The position numbers and the translations under genes are program-made. DNA of 64,000 nucleotides from Pseudomonas fluorescens. Its GTDB lineage: Bacteria; Pseudomonadota; Gammaproteobacteria; Pseudomonadales; Pseudomonadaceae. The stretch covers positions 5,190,501-5,254,500 of the forward strand of contig NZ_CP078138.1 in the NCBI RefSeq assembly GCF_019212185.1. The letters run 5' to 3'. Below the pieces are notes generated by a model. The model was not told the DNA's origin. It did not search any database and saw only the letters and a list, made by a program, of their open reading frames with translations. Below, piece after piece: positions 1-8,180 of the stretch (position 1 is the first letter of the stretch; every line of letters begins with the position of its first letter).

Positions 1-166
1 GTCGACGGTCAATGACCTCTCCGCGCAAGCATTGCACCAGGCACGCGTGACAACTGCCCGCCCGACAGCTGTACGGCACGTTCAGGCCATTGCGGTTCAG
101 GGCATCGAGCAGGTTGCCGCCGACCGCTTCGGTCCAGCGCCGCTCACCGACAATCAGTTCAGGCAT
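1..166 (-). CDS. 2Fe-2S ferredoxin domain oxidoreductase, N-terminal fragment (runs off the window)
   Basis: Only the first 55 codons are present. The translation starts MPELIVGERRW and contains the plant-type 2Fe-2S ligand pattern Cys-x4-Cys-x2-Cys in SCRAGSCHACLV at about residues 33-44, so the N-terminal domain binds a [2Fe-2S] cluster. In P. aeruginosa the gene next to sadC and the fumarase is a ferredoxin reductase (PA4331), and this is probably its counterpart, with FAD/NAD(P) domains beyond the window. The ATG overlaps the end of the diguanylate cyclase gene by 8 bases, which suggests translational coupling. The reductase activity is inferred; only the cluster motif is visible. Confidence 0.8.
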   Translation of the reverse strand, partial: MPELIVGERRWTEAVGGNLLDALNRNGLNVPYSCRAGSCHACLVQCLRGEVIDRR

Positions 167-1265
167 CGACGTTTTCCCAGGCGGCGGCGCAACGATTACG
201 GCCGTCACGCTTGGCGCGGTACAGCGCCTGGTCAGCTCGATGCAAGGCGTGATCCAGGTCATCACCTTCACTGAGCAGGGTCATGCCCGCCGACAGGCTC
301 AGGTCGCGAACCCGCAGGCCAATCAGCTCGACATCGACAAAGGCCAGGCGCAGACGCTCGCAGCAAGCCGTCAGGCGCTCGGCATCACAATCAGGTAGTA
401 ACAACACAAACTCCTCACCGCCGTAGCGGGCCAACACGTCGCCCTCACGCAAACAGGCGCTGGCGACGCCCGCAAAGGCTTGCAGCACCTGATCTCCAGC
501 GGCGTGGCCATGGACATCATTGATGCGTTTGAAATGGTCCAGATCGATCAGCGCCAGGCCATGGACCACGCCTGCGTCCAGGCTCTGCAATTCACGGGAG
601 GCGAGGCGCAGGAAGTGCCGGCGGTTGAACAATCCGGTCAACTCATCGGTCGCCACCAGGTCTTCAAGTTGCCGCATCATCCCGCGCAATGTGTCCTGAT
701 GAGCCTGCAACGCAAACCGGCGCTGACGCATGCGCAAACGCGAAGCCTGCACGTAACTGGCATACAACGCCAGCCAGACAAGCACAATGAACAACACGCA
801 CACCTGCAGGACTGCCAGCCCCGGGTCGGCCAGTTGAAAGTGGTAGCCCTCCCAGAGGTTGAGCGCGGCAAAGCTGAAAAGCACCAGGGCCGCACTACGG
901 ATAAACGCGCGGCGCGGCAAATGAAACAGGCCGAACAACAGGATCAGCACGTAAAACACCAGGAAAGCGCCACGGGCCGAATCGAGGTGGGCAATCAGCC
1001 AGGTTTGCCAGCCTATCCCCAGCAGCACCTGGAGTTGGGTCAGGCTGGGATCGGCGAAGCGCAGGTTGCAACCGGTAAAGAAGATCGCAAACAACACCGA
1101 CTGGCTGAGCACCACCAGCGCGGTGCCGACCATTGCGCTGCTGACCGAGCCCTGGAAATGGCCCGTAAAAACCGCCAGCCATAGCAGCAGGATCGCCAGC
1201 GCATAAGTGCCTGTCGCCAGAATAAAGCGCTTGAGCAATAGACTCTGGATCGCGTTATGGGTCAA
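159..1265 (-). CDS. sadC: Membrane-anchored diguanylate cyclase (GGDEF) at the sadC locus
   Basis: Synthesises cyclic di-GMP at the inner membrane. The first ~190 residues hold about five or six hydrophobic segments, followed by a short linker and a GGDEF domain with an intact GGEEF active site. An inhibitory-site motif REGD sits five residues upstream of it, so the enzyme should be active and subject to product feedback. Position between the ferredoxin-type gene and fumarase matches SadC (PA4332), which controls surface attachment, but this protein (~368 aa) is shorter than I recall for SadC, so orthology rests on synteny. The start is uncertain: a TTG at 1265 has a GGTGAG ribosome site, a GTG at 1277 has none, and an ATG at 1361 gives an unlikely charged extension. 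Confidence 0.75.
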   Translation of the reverse strand: MTHNAIQSLLLKRFILATGTYALAILLLWLAVFTGHFQGSVSSAMVGTALVVLSQSVLFAIFFTGCNLRFADPSLTQLQVLLGIGWQTWLIAHLDSARGAFLVFYVLILLFGLFHLPRRAFIRSAALVLFSFAALNLWEGYHFQLADPGLAVLQVCVLFIVLVWLALYASYVQASRLRMRQRRFALQAHQDTLRGMMRQLEDLVATDELTGLFNRRHFLRLASRELQSLDAGVVHGLALIDLDHFKRINDVHGHAAGDQVLQAFAGVASACLREGDVLARYGGEEFVLLLPDCDAERLTACCERLRLAFVDVELIGLRVRDLSLSAGMTLLSEGDDLDHALHRADQALYRAKRDGRNRCAAAWENVDA

Positions 1266-1578
1266 TCGATGACTCACCGTGCAGAGAGGGGGCTGACAAG
1301 AGTTTCCTACCCTAGAGGCCTTATGCCACTTTAGTGTTGCTGCTCGAAAATCACCATTCAAATTTTGTGGGGTTGCTAAAAGCTGCCCCGGTCCGGATAT
1401 GCGACCTTCGTTTGACTGCCGGCGGATGTGCCCGGCGGCGAGGCGAGGTATACTGCCGCGCCTTTTTAGCGTCGCGCCAGCAACCCCGGCGTGCCTTGAA
1501 AGGTGTTTGCAGCCGACCGATGCACCCCACTGCAGACACCTTTATTAAATGTTCCCGTCTTTTAGAGGAGCGCGACTC
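1266..1578. other. Divergent intergenic region between sadC-like gene and fumA
   Basis: About 310 bases without a supported gene. It must hold the promoters of the diguanylate cyclase (leftward) and fumarase (rightward). A TATACT hexamer at 1449-1454 is a possible -10 box for fumarase, but no matching -35 sits at a good distance, so I do not assign the promoter. The fumarase ribosome site GAGGAG lies at 1565-1570. Confidence 0.4.
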
Positions 1579-3102
1579 ATGACCGTGATCAAGCAAGACG
1601 ACCTGATTCAGAGCGTTGCTGACGCCCTGCAGTTCATTTCCTACTACCACCCCGTGGATTTCATCCAGGCGATGCACGAGGCCTACCTGCGCGAAGAGTC
1701 GCCGGCAGCCCGCGATTCGATCGCCCAGATCCTGATCAACTCGCGCATGTGTGCCACCGGCCACCGCCCGATCTGCCAGGACACCGGCATCGTCACCGTG
1801 TTCGTGCGGGTGGGCATGGACGTGCGCTGGGATGGCGCGACCATGAGCCTGGACGACATGATCAACGAGGGCGTGCGGCGCGCCTACAACCTGCCGGAAA
1901 ACGTCCTGCGTGCTTCCATCCTCGCCGACCCGGCGGGTGCTCGCAAGAACACCAAGGACAACACCCCGGCCGTCATCCACTACTCGATCGTCCCGGGCAA
2001 CACCGTGGAAGTCGACGTGGCAGCCAAGGGCGGCGGTTCCGAGAACAAGTCGAAAATGGCCATGCTCAACCCGTCCGACTCGATCGTTGACTGGGTGCTC
2101 AAGACCGTTCCGACCATGGGCGCTGGCTGGTGCCCGCCGGGCATGCTCGGCATTGGCATCGGCGGCACCGCCGAGAAAGCCGCAGTGATGGCCAAGGAAG
2201 TGTTGATGGAGTCCATCGACATCCACGAACTCAAGGCGCGCGGCCCGCAGAACCGTATCGAAGAGATCCGCCTGGAGCTGTTCGACAAGGTCAACCAACT
2301 GGGCATCGGCGCCCAGGGCCTGGGTGGCCTGACCACCGTGCTCGACGTCAAGATCATGGATTACCCGACCCACGCCGCCTCCCTGCCGGTGTGCATGATC
2401 CCGAACTGCGCCGCCACTCGTCACGCGCACTTCGTGCTCGACGGCTCCGGCCCGGCCGAACTGGAAGCGCCGTCGCTGGACGCCTACCCGGAAATCGTCT
2501 GGGAAGCTGGCCCGTCGGCCCGTCGCGTCAACCTCGACACCCTGACCCCGGAAGAAGTGCAGAGCTGGCAGCCAGGCGAAACCGTCCTGCTCAACGGCAA
2601 AATGCTCACCGGTCGCGACGCGGCGCACAAGCGCATGGTCGAGATGCTGAACAAGGGCGAAACCCTGCCGGTGGACCTCAAGGGTCGCTTCATCTACTAC
2701 GTCGGCCCGGTTGATCCGGTGCGCGAAGAAGTGGTTGGCCCTGCTGGCCCGACTACCGCGACGCGGATGGACAAGTTCACCCGCCAGATCCTCGAGCAAA
2801 CCGGCCTGCTGGGCATGATCGGCAAGTCCGAGCGTGGCCCGACTGCGATCGACGCGATCAAGGACCACAAGGCGGTCTACCTGATGGCAGTTGGCGGTGC
2901 GGCGTACCTGGTGGCGCAAGCCATCAAGAAATCGCGTGTGGTGGCCTTCGCCGAACTGGGCATGGAAGCGATCTACGAGTTCGACGTCAAGGACATGCCG
3001 GTCACCGTTGCGGTGGACAGCAAGGGCGAGTCGGTGCACATCACCGGCCCGGCCATCTGGCAGCAGAAAATCAGTGAAAGCCTGGCGGTAGAAGTGCAGT
3101 AA
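1579..3102 (+). CDS. fumA: Class I fumarate hydratase, iron-sulfur type
   Basis: Hydrates fumarate to L-malate in the TCA cycle. The 507-residue product matches the single-chain, [4Fe-4S]-dependent class I fumarase rather than the class II FumC type: the N-terminal catalytic region contains PICQDTGIV (Cys66) and LPVCMIPNCAATRHAHF, and the C-terminal part is the beta domain that completes the active site. The ATG at 1579 is chosen over an in-frame ATG at 1549 because GAGGAG stands just upstream of it. A strong hairpin terminator follows. Synteny with PA4333, next to sadC, supports the name. The large open frame on the opposite strand is a GC-rich shadow. Confidence 0.95.
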   Translation: MTVIKQDDLIQSVADALQFISYYHPVDFIQAMHEAYLREESPAARDSIAQILINSRMCATGHRPICQDTGIVTVFVRVGMDVRWDGATMSLDDMINEGVRRAYNLPENVLRASILADPAGARKNTKDNTPAVIHYSIVPGNTVEVDVAAKGGGSENKSKMAMLNPSDSIVDWVLKTVPTMGAGWCPPGMLGIGIGGTAEKAAVMAKEVLMESIDIHELKARGPQNRIEEIRLELFDKVNQLGIGAQGLGGLTTVLDVKIMDYPTHAASLPVCMIPNCAATRHAHFVLDGSGPAELEAPSLDAYPEIVWEAGPSARRVNLDTLTPEEVQSWQPGETVLLNGKMLTGRDAAHKRMVEMLNKGETLPVDLKGRFIYYVGPVDPVREEVVGPAGPTTATRMDKFTRQILEQTGLLGMIGKSERGPTAIDAIKDHKAVYLMAVGGAAYLVAQAIKKSRVVAFAELGMEAIYEFDVKDMPVTVAVDSKGESVHITGPAIWQQKISESLAVEVQ

Positions 3103-3125
3103 GCGCTTCAACCCGTGGCACCGAA

Positions 3126-3159
3126 GCCGCGCTGTCTACCCGGACAGCGCGGCTTTTTT
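3126..3159 (+). terminator. Rho-independent terminator after fumA
   Basis: An 11-bp perfect stem (GCCGCGCTGTC / GACAGCGCGGC) with a six-base loop is followed by six T residues, 24 bases after the fumA stop codon. Confidence 0.9.
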
Positions 3160-3279
3160 GTGCCGGATCGATTGCTCGGCACAAAGGTTACCGAATGGTT
3201 CAGGACTGCCGTGGAACAGGCTTTCATAAGGCCCTGCATGCTATGGTGCGCACCCTGACTTGCAGCCCGTGCCCACCGC

Positions 3280-5046
3280 ATGCCGACCCTTTCTCGTTTC
3301 CTGCGCCTGTCGCTGTCTGTCCTGCTGATCGTGGCCGGAGCGGTGCTGGTGGCCATCCTCGCCATGCGCCATGCCGAACGTCAGGCACAGGAAGACGATG
3401 CCGAGCGCGCCAATCAGCAACTGGCGCTGTACGCCAACTCGTTGCACACCCTGATCGAACGCTACCGCGCCTTGCCGGCCGTCCTGGCCCTGGACCCGGA
3501 GTTGCGTTCGGCGTTGGCCGGCCCCGTGAGCCCGCCACAGCAAGACACGCTGAACGGCAAGCTGGAAAAGATCAACGGGGCGGCCGAGTCCTCCACCCTG
3601 GAACTGCTCGACCGCACAGGCCTGGCGGTTGCTGCCAGCAACTGGCGCCTGCCCAGCAGTTACGTCGGCCACAACTACGGCTTTCGCCCCTATTTCAATC
3701 AGACCCGCAGCCAGGGCAACGGACGCTTTTATGCCGTGGGCGTTACCAGCGGCATCCCCGGTTACTTTCTGTCCAGCGCCGTCCTTGGCGACAACGGCGA
3801 GTTTCTCGGGGCGATGGTGGTGAAGCTCGAGTTCCCGCAACTGGAGCGCGAATGGCGGCAGGGCAGCGATACCCTGCTGGTCAGCGATGCCCGGGGCATT
3901 GTGTTCATCGCCAATCAGCCCGGCTGGCGCTATCGTCTGTTACAAAGTCTATCGGATACCGACCGTGCCGAACTCGCCGCCACCCGCCAGTACGACAAAC
4001 AAACGCTCACGCCTTTGAACCATGAGCTGATCCGACGGTTCGACGCCAACAGCTACCTGGCCCAGGTCGACGGCCCGGAAGGCGCGATGCCCTACCTGTG
4101 GGAATCGCTGCCGCTGAGCTCCGAAGGCTGGACCCTGCACCTGCTGCGCCGGCCCCAGGTGGCCTTCGAGGACCTGCGCAATGCCGGGCTGGCGGCCGCG
4201 GGCCTGTGGCTGACCCTGGTATTTCTGTTGTTGTTCCTCAGCCAGCGCTGGCGCCTCGCCAAGTTACGTCAGCGCAGTCGCGAAGAGCTGGAGCGCCTGG
4301 TCGAGGAGCGAACTCGGGATCTGCGCACCGCCCAGGACGGCCTGGTGCAGTCCGCCAAACTGGCGGCGCTGGGGCAGATGTCGGCAGCGCTGGCCCATGA
4401 GATCAACCAGCCGCTCACCGCACAGCGTATGCAACTGGCGACCTTGCGCCTGCTACTCGAGCATGGCCGGGTCGACGACGCGTATAAGGCATTGAAACCG
4501 GTGGATGACATGCTGACACGCATGGCCGCCCTCACCGGCCACCTGAAAACCTTCGCCCGCAAAAGCCCCAGCGGCCTGCGCGAACCGCTGGACCTGGCGG
4601 CGGTGGTCGATCAATCCCTGTTGCTGCTTCAGGCGCGCCTGCGTGATGAACAGATTGAAACCACCGTCTACCTGAGCCGTCCGGCCTGGGTGCGTGGCGA
4701 TGCCATTCGTCTCGAGCAAGTGCTGATCAACCTGCTGCGCAACGCCCTCGACGCCATGCACGACAAACCGCTCAAGCGCCTGCAGATTCGCCTGGAGGCC
4801 GACCAGCAACTGTGGCGTCTGGAAGTCCGCGACAGTGGCGGCGGCATCAGCGAACAGGACCTGCCGAACGTGTTCGATCCCTTCTTCACCACCAAGCCGG
4901 TGGGTGATGGGCTAGGGTTGGGACTGGCCGTATCCTTTGCCATCGTCCACGAACTCGGTGGACGCCTGAATGCTGAAAATCGCGGTGACGGTGCCTGCTT
5001 CAGCGTCACGCTGCCCATCGACCTGGAGGCCCGGATTCAATGTTGA
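3280..5046 (+). CDS. DctB-family sensor histidine kinase for a dicarboxylate (probably alpha-ketoglutarate)
   Basis: Membrane sensor kinase of 588 aa. An N-terminal transmembrane helix (~6-28) and a second near residues 300-320 bracket a large periplasmic double-Cache-like region with the GHNYGFRPYF signature. A cytoplasmic linker leads to the dimerisation/phosphoacceptor helix (ALAHEINQPL, His373) and a HATPase domain with an N box (NLLRNALDAM) and G boxes (DSGGG, GLGLGL). It overlaps the downstream response regulator by seven bases, so the two form one operon. The kgtP permease follows, so alpha-ketoglutarate is the likely ligand; MifS of P. aeruginosa is the closest described system I know. 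The ligand is inferred from context. Confidence 0.85.
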   Translation: MPTLSRFLRLSLSVLLIVAGAVLVAILAMRHAERQAQEDDAERANQQLALYANSLHTLIERYRALPAVLALDPELRSALAGPVSPPQQDTLNGKLEKINGAAESSTLELLDRTGLAVAASNWRLPSSYVGHNYGFRPYFNQTRSQGNGRFYAVGVTSGIPGYFLSSAVLGDNGEFLGAMVVKLEFPQLEREWRQGSDTLLVSDARGIVFIANQPGWRYRLLQSLSDTDRAELAATRQYDKQTLTPLNHELIRRFDANSYLAQVDGPEGAMPYLWESLPLSSEGWTLHLLRRPQVAFEDLRNAGLAAAGLWLTLVFLLLFLSQRWRLAKLRQRSREELERLVEERTRDLRTAQDGLVQSAKLAALGQMSAALAHEINQPLTAQRMQLATLRLLLEHGRVDDAYKALKPVDDMLTRMAALTGHLKTFARKSPSGLREPLDLAAVVDQSLLLLQARLRDEQIETTVYLSRPAWVRGDAIRLEQVLINLLRNALDAMHDKPLKRLQIRLEADQQLWRLEVRDSGGGISEQDLPNVFDPFFTTKPVGDGLGLGLAVSFAIVHELGGRLNAENRGDGACFSVTLPIDLEARIQC

Positions 5047-6368
5047 ACTCAGTGATGGTGGTCGATGACGAGCGCAGCATTCGTGACGCTGTCGAGCAAT
5101 GGCTGAGCCTGTCCGGGTTCTCGGTGCAACTCTTCAGTCGCGCCGAGGAATGCCTGGCGCAATTGCCGGAGAATTTCCCCGGGGTCATCCTCAGCGATGT
5201 GCGCATGCCAGGTCTTGGCGGCCTGGAGTTGCTGGCCAGGGTGCGAAAGCAGGATGCCGATCTTCCGGTGATCCTGTTGACCGGACACGGTGATGTGCCG
5301 ATGGCGGTGGAGGCCATGCGCGACGGGGCCTATGACTTCCTCGAAAAACCCTTCAGCCCCGAGACCCTGCTCAACAGCCTGCGCCGGGCGCTGGACAAGC
5401 GCCGGCTGGTCCTGGAAAACCGCGCCCTGCATGAGCAGGCCGACAACCGCAACAGACTCGAGGCCAGCCTGCTCGGCGTATCCCCGGGTCTGCAGACCCT
5501 GCGCCGGCAAGTCCTGGACCTTGCCGCGCTACCGGTCAACGTGCTGATCCGCGGTGAGACCGGCAGCGGCAAGGAGTTGGTTGCGCGCTGCCTGCACGAC
5601 TTCGGGCCTCGGGCCGACAAGCCCTTCGTGGCCTTGAACTGTGCGGCGATACCCGAGCAACTGTTTGAGGCCGAGCTGTTCGGCCACGAAAGCGGCGCCT
5701 TCACCGGCGCCCAGGGCAAGCGCATCGGCAAACTGGAGTACGCCGACGGCGGCACCCTGTTCCTCGACGAAATCGAGAGCATGCCGCTGGCGCAACAGGT
5801 GAAACTGCTGCGGGTGCTGCAGGAACAGAAACTCGAACGCCTGGGGGCCAATCAGAGCATCACCGTGGACTTGCGGATCATTGCCGCGACCAAGCCCGAC
5901 CTGCTGGACGAAGCCCGCGCCGGACGCTTTCGCGAAGACCTGGCGTACCGCCTGAACGTCGCGCAATTACGTTTGCCGCCGTTGCGCGAGCGCCGCGAAG
6001 ACATTCCCCTGCTCTACGCCCACTTCGCCCAAGCCGCGGCGCAACGCTTGGGGCGCAACGTCGAGCCCTTGGGCGGGGCGCAATTGAGCCGGCTGTTGAG
6101 CCACGACTGGCCGGGCAACGTACGCGAACTGGCCAACGTTGCCGAGCGACAGGTACTTGGCCTGGGTGAACCGGAACCCGACGGCATCGCTCCCGGCCAA
6201 TCCCTCGCCGCCCAACAAGAGGCGTTCGAAGCGCAATGCCTGCGTGCGGCATTGACCCGGCACAAGGGCGATGTGAAATCGGTGCTCGAAGAACTGCAAC
6301 TGCCACGCCGGACCTTCAATGAAAAGATGCAGCGGCATGGCCTGACACGCGAGATGTTCCTCAGCTGA
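5040..6368 (+). CDS. NtrC/DctD-family sigma-54 response regulator (MifR-like)
   Basis: A 442-residue enhancer-binding protein: receiver domain (1-~120, phosphoacceptor Asp53), AAA+ domain with Walker A (GETGSGKE) and an intact sigma-54 contact loop GAFTGA, and a C-terminal Fis-type helix-turn-helix (about 400-442). It is the partner of the upstream kinase, whose 3' end it overlaps. It should activate sigma-54 promoters, and a textbook sigma-54 promoter with two identical palindromes lies directly downstream in front of kgtP. This matches the MifS/MifR control of an alpha-ketoglutarate transporter described in P. aeruginosa; that equivalence is inference. Confidence 0.9.
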   Translation: MLNSVMVVDDERSIRDAVEQWLSLSGFSVQLFSRAEECLAQLPENFPGVILSDVRMPGLGGLELLARVRKQDADLPVILLTGHGDVPMAVEAMRDGAYDFLEKPFSPETLLNSLRRALDKRRLVLENRALHEQADNRNRLEASLLGVSPGLQTLRRQVLDLAALPVNVLIRGETGSGKELVARCLHDFGPRADKPFVALNCAAIPEQLFEAELFGHESGAFTGAQGKRIGKLEYADGGTLFLDEIESMPLAQQVKLLRVLQEQKLERLGANQSITVDLRIIAATKPDLLDEARAGRFREDLAYRLNVAQLRLPPLRERREDIPLLYAHFAQAAAQRLGRNVEPLGGAQLSRLLSHDWPGNVRELANVAERQVLGLGEPEPDGIAPGQSLAAQQEAFEAQCLRAALTRHKGDVKSVLEELQLPRRTFNEKMQRHGLTREMFLS

Positions 6369-6375
6369 TTGATCG

Positions 6376-6420
6376 GCGGATTTCCGCTCATGCCCAAGTC
6401 ACCAACAAGCGGATTTCCGC
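6376..6420 (+). promoter_or_regulatory. Two identical 12-bp palindromes, probable activator binding sites upstream of kgtP
   Basis: GCGGATTTCCGC (GCGGA-TT-TCCGC, perfect dyad) occurs at 6376-6387 and again at 6409-6420. The copies are 33 bp apart centre to centre, close to three helical turns, so two regulator dimers would sit on the same DNA face. They lie 44-88 bp upstream of the -24 element of the sigma-54 promoter, the usual position for enhancer-binding protein sites. The binder is most likely the NtrC-family regulator encoded just upstream; this is inferred. Confidence 0.7.
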
Positions 6421-6463
6421 TCACCTGAACACCTTAACCCCTCTAAACCGGCCTTCTTAGAGT

Positions 6464-6479
6464 TGGCACAGCTCCTGCT
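6464..6479 (+). promoter_or_regulatory. Sigma-54 (-24/-12) promoter of kgtP
   Basis: TGGCACAGCTCCTGCT matches the consensus TGGCAC-N5-TTGCW, with the invariant GG and GC dinucleotides exactly ten bases apart. It lies about 60 bp before the kgtP start codon, directly downstream of a sigma-54 activator gene. Confidence 0.8.
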
Positions 6480-6539
6480 ATAGCCCCTGCAGGCTGCGCT
6501 TCTGCGCGCTCCACAAAAACAATGACACGAAGGATCCTC

Positions 6540-7865
6540 ATGGATAACTCACAAACCCTGTCTGGCGGGGCTGCCGCTGCCACTGCGTCTGCCAAACCAA
6601 GAACCACCGCCAGCCGCATCAAATCGATCTTCAGCGGATCGGTGGGCAACATGGTCGAGTGGTACGACTGGTACGTCTACGCTGCCTTCTCCCTGTACTT
6701 CGCAAAAACCTTCTTCCCTGCCGGTTCGACCACCGCCCAGTTGATGAACACTGCGGCGATCTTCGCCGTTGGCTTTCTGATGCGCCCGATCGGTGGCTGG
6801 CTGATGGGCCTGTACGCCGACAAAGTCGGACGCAAGAAGGCCTTGATGGCCTCGGTCTATCTGATGTGCTTCGGCTCCCTGCTGATCGCCTTGAGCCCGG
6901 GCTATGAAACCATCGGCATCGGTGCGCCGATCCTGCTGATCTTCGCGCGCTTGCTGCAAGGCCTGTCGGTCGGCGGCGAGTACGGCACCTCGGCCACCTA
7001 CCTCAGCGAGATGGCGACCAAGGAACGTCGCGGCTTTTTCTCCAGCTTCCAGTACGTGACCCTGATCTCCGGCCAGCTCATCGCGCTGGGCGTGCTGATC
7101 CTGCTGCAGAACGTCCTGACCACCGAGCAGTTGTATGCCTGGGGCTGGCGTATCCCGTTCGCCATCGGCGCGCTGTGTGCGGTCGTCGCGCTCTACCTGC
7201 GTCGTGGCATGGAAGAGACCGAGTCGTTCACCAAGAAGGAAAAATCCAAGGAAAGCGCGATGCGCACCTTGATGCGTCACCCCAAGGAACTGCTGACCGT
7301 CGTCGGTCTGACCATGGGCGGCACCCTGGCGTTCTACACCTACACCACCTACATGCAGAAGTACCTGGTGAACACGGTGGGCATGAGCATCAGCGATTCG
7401 ACCACCATTTCGGCAGCGACACTGTTCCTGTTCATGTGTCTGCAGCCAATCATCGGCGGCCTGTCGGACAAGATCGGCCGTCGTCCGATCCTGATCGCCT
7501 TCGGTGTCCTGGGCACCCTGTTCACCGTGCCGATCCTGATGACCCTGCACACCATCCAGACCTGGTGGGGCGCGTTCTTCCTGATCATGGCCGCGCTGAT
7601 CATCGTCAGCGGCTACACCTCGATCAACGCCGTGGTCAAAGCCGAACTGTTCCCGACCGAAATCCGCGCCCTGGGTGTCGGCCTGCCGTACGCACTGACC
7701 GTTTCCCTGTTCGGCGGTACCGCTGAATACATCGCCCTGTGGTTCAAGAGCATCGGCATGGAAACCGGCTACTACTGGTACGTCACCGCGTGCATCGCCG
7801 TGTCGTTGGTGGTCTATGTGACCATGAAGGACACCCGCAAGCACTCGCGTATCGAAACCGACTGA
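6540..7865 (+). CDS. kgtP: Alpha-ketoglutarate permease, MFS proton symporter
   Basis: Inner-membrane uptake carrier of 441 aa in the metabolite:H+ symporter branch of the major facilitator superfamily. Twelve hydrophobic segments are expected. Family signatures visible are GNMVEWYDWYVYA in helix 1, GWLMGLYADKVGRKKAL in the 2-3 loop, LLQGLSVGGEYGTSATYLSE in helix 4 and GGLSDKIGRRP in the second half. ATG at 6540 is preceded by AAGGA; an upstream ATG at 6522 is poorly placed. The gene has its own sigma-54 promoter downstream of the two-component pair, arguing for substrate-induced uptake of alpha-ketoglutarate or a related C5 dicarboxylate. Substrate specificity is by family resemblance. Confidence 0.88.
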   Translation: MDNSQTLSGGAAAATASAKPRTTASRIKSIFSGSVGNMVEWYDWYVYAAFSLYFAKTFFPAGSTTAQLMNTAAIFAVGFLMRPIGGWLMGLYADKVGRKKALMASVYLMCFGSLLIALSPGYETIGIGAPILLIFARLLQGLSVGGEYGTSATYLSEMATKERRGFFSSFQYVTLISGQLIALGVLILLQNVLTTEQLYAWGWRIPFAIGALCAVVALYLRRGMEETESFTKKEKSKESAMRTLMRHPKELLTVVGLTMGGTLAFYTYTTYMQKYLVNTVGMSISDSTTISAATLFLFMCLQPIIGGLSDKIGRRPILIAFGVLGTLFTVPILMTLHTIQTWWGAFFLIMAALIIVSGYTSINAVVKAELFPTEIRALGVGLPYALTVSLFGGTAEYIALWFKSIGMETGYYWYVTACIAVSLVVYVTMKDTRKHSRIETD

Positions 7866-8180
7866 TCCCCTTCTCGCCGGCCTGCCGGCGAACCCTGCAC
7901 GGCGGTGTGTCCGACACACCGCCATCGCAACTTCCCGCCTCCCGCACATCTTCTGCCAACTGCCGCGAGCCGATTAATCGTCCGTTAATTGCGCCTTGGC
8001 ATTCTGTTGTCATCTGAATCCCTATCGACGTCCTGCTCGCCGCTCGCCTTTCGCGACGACATAGACATCGATTAATTCGATAGATAAAGGCAATTTTTTG
8101 CGCTTTTTAATCAAATTCATCCGCGTAGTATGAACTCCATACCCCACGCACAAAACGTCAACGAACCTGGAGCACACACC
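7866..8180. other. Intergenic region between kgtP and the repeat-protein gene
   Basis: About 315 bases with no supported gene. It starts with a hairpin (7874-7891) and becomes AT-rich. Two small dyads are present: CGATTAATCG at 7971-7980, and ATCGA-TTAAT-TCGAT at 8067-8081. A T-rich run near 8092-8110 could be part of the promoter of the downstream gene, but I cannot assign boxes with confidence. The ribosome site TGGAG is at about 8168-8173. Confidence 0.45.
7874..7891 (+). terminator. GC-rich hairpin after kgtP
   Basis: TCGCCGG-CCTG-CCGGCGA forms a perfect 7-bp stem nine bases after the kgtP stop. There is no T tract, so it may protect the mRNA 3' end or be a REP half rather than a true terminator. 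Confidence 0.45.

Noticed and set aside
1449..1454. TATACT as fumA -10 box
   Set aside because: No -35 hexamer at 16-18 bases; kept only as a note in the intergenic entry.
1351..3111. 586-codon open frame opposite fumA
   Set aside because: His/Arg/Val-rich product without any domain; a GC-rich shadow of the fumarase gene.
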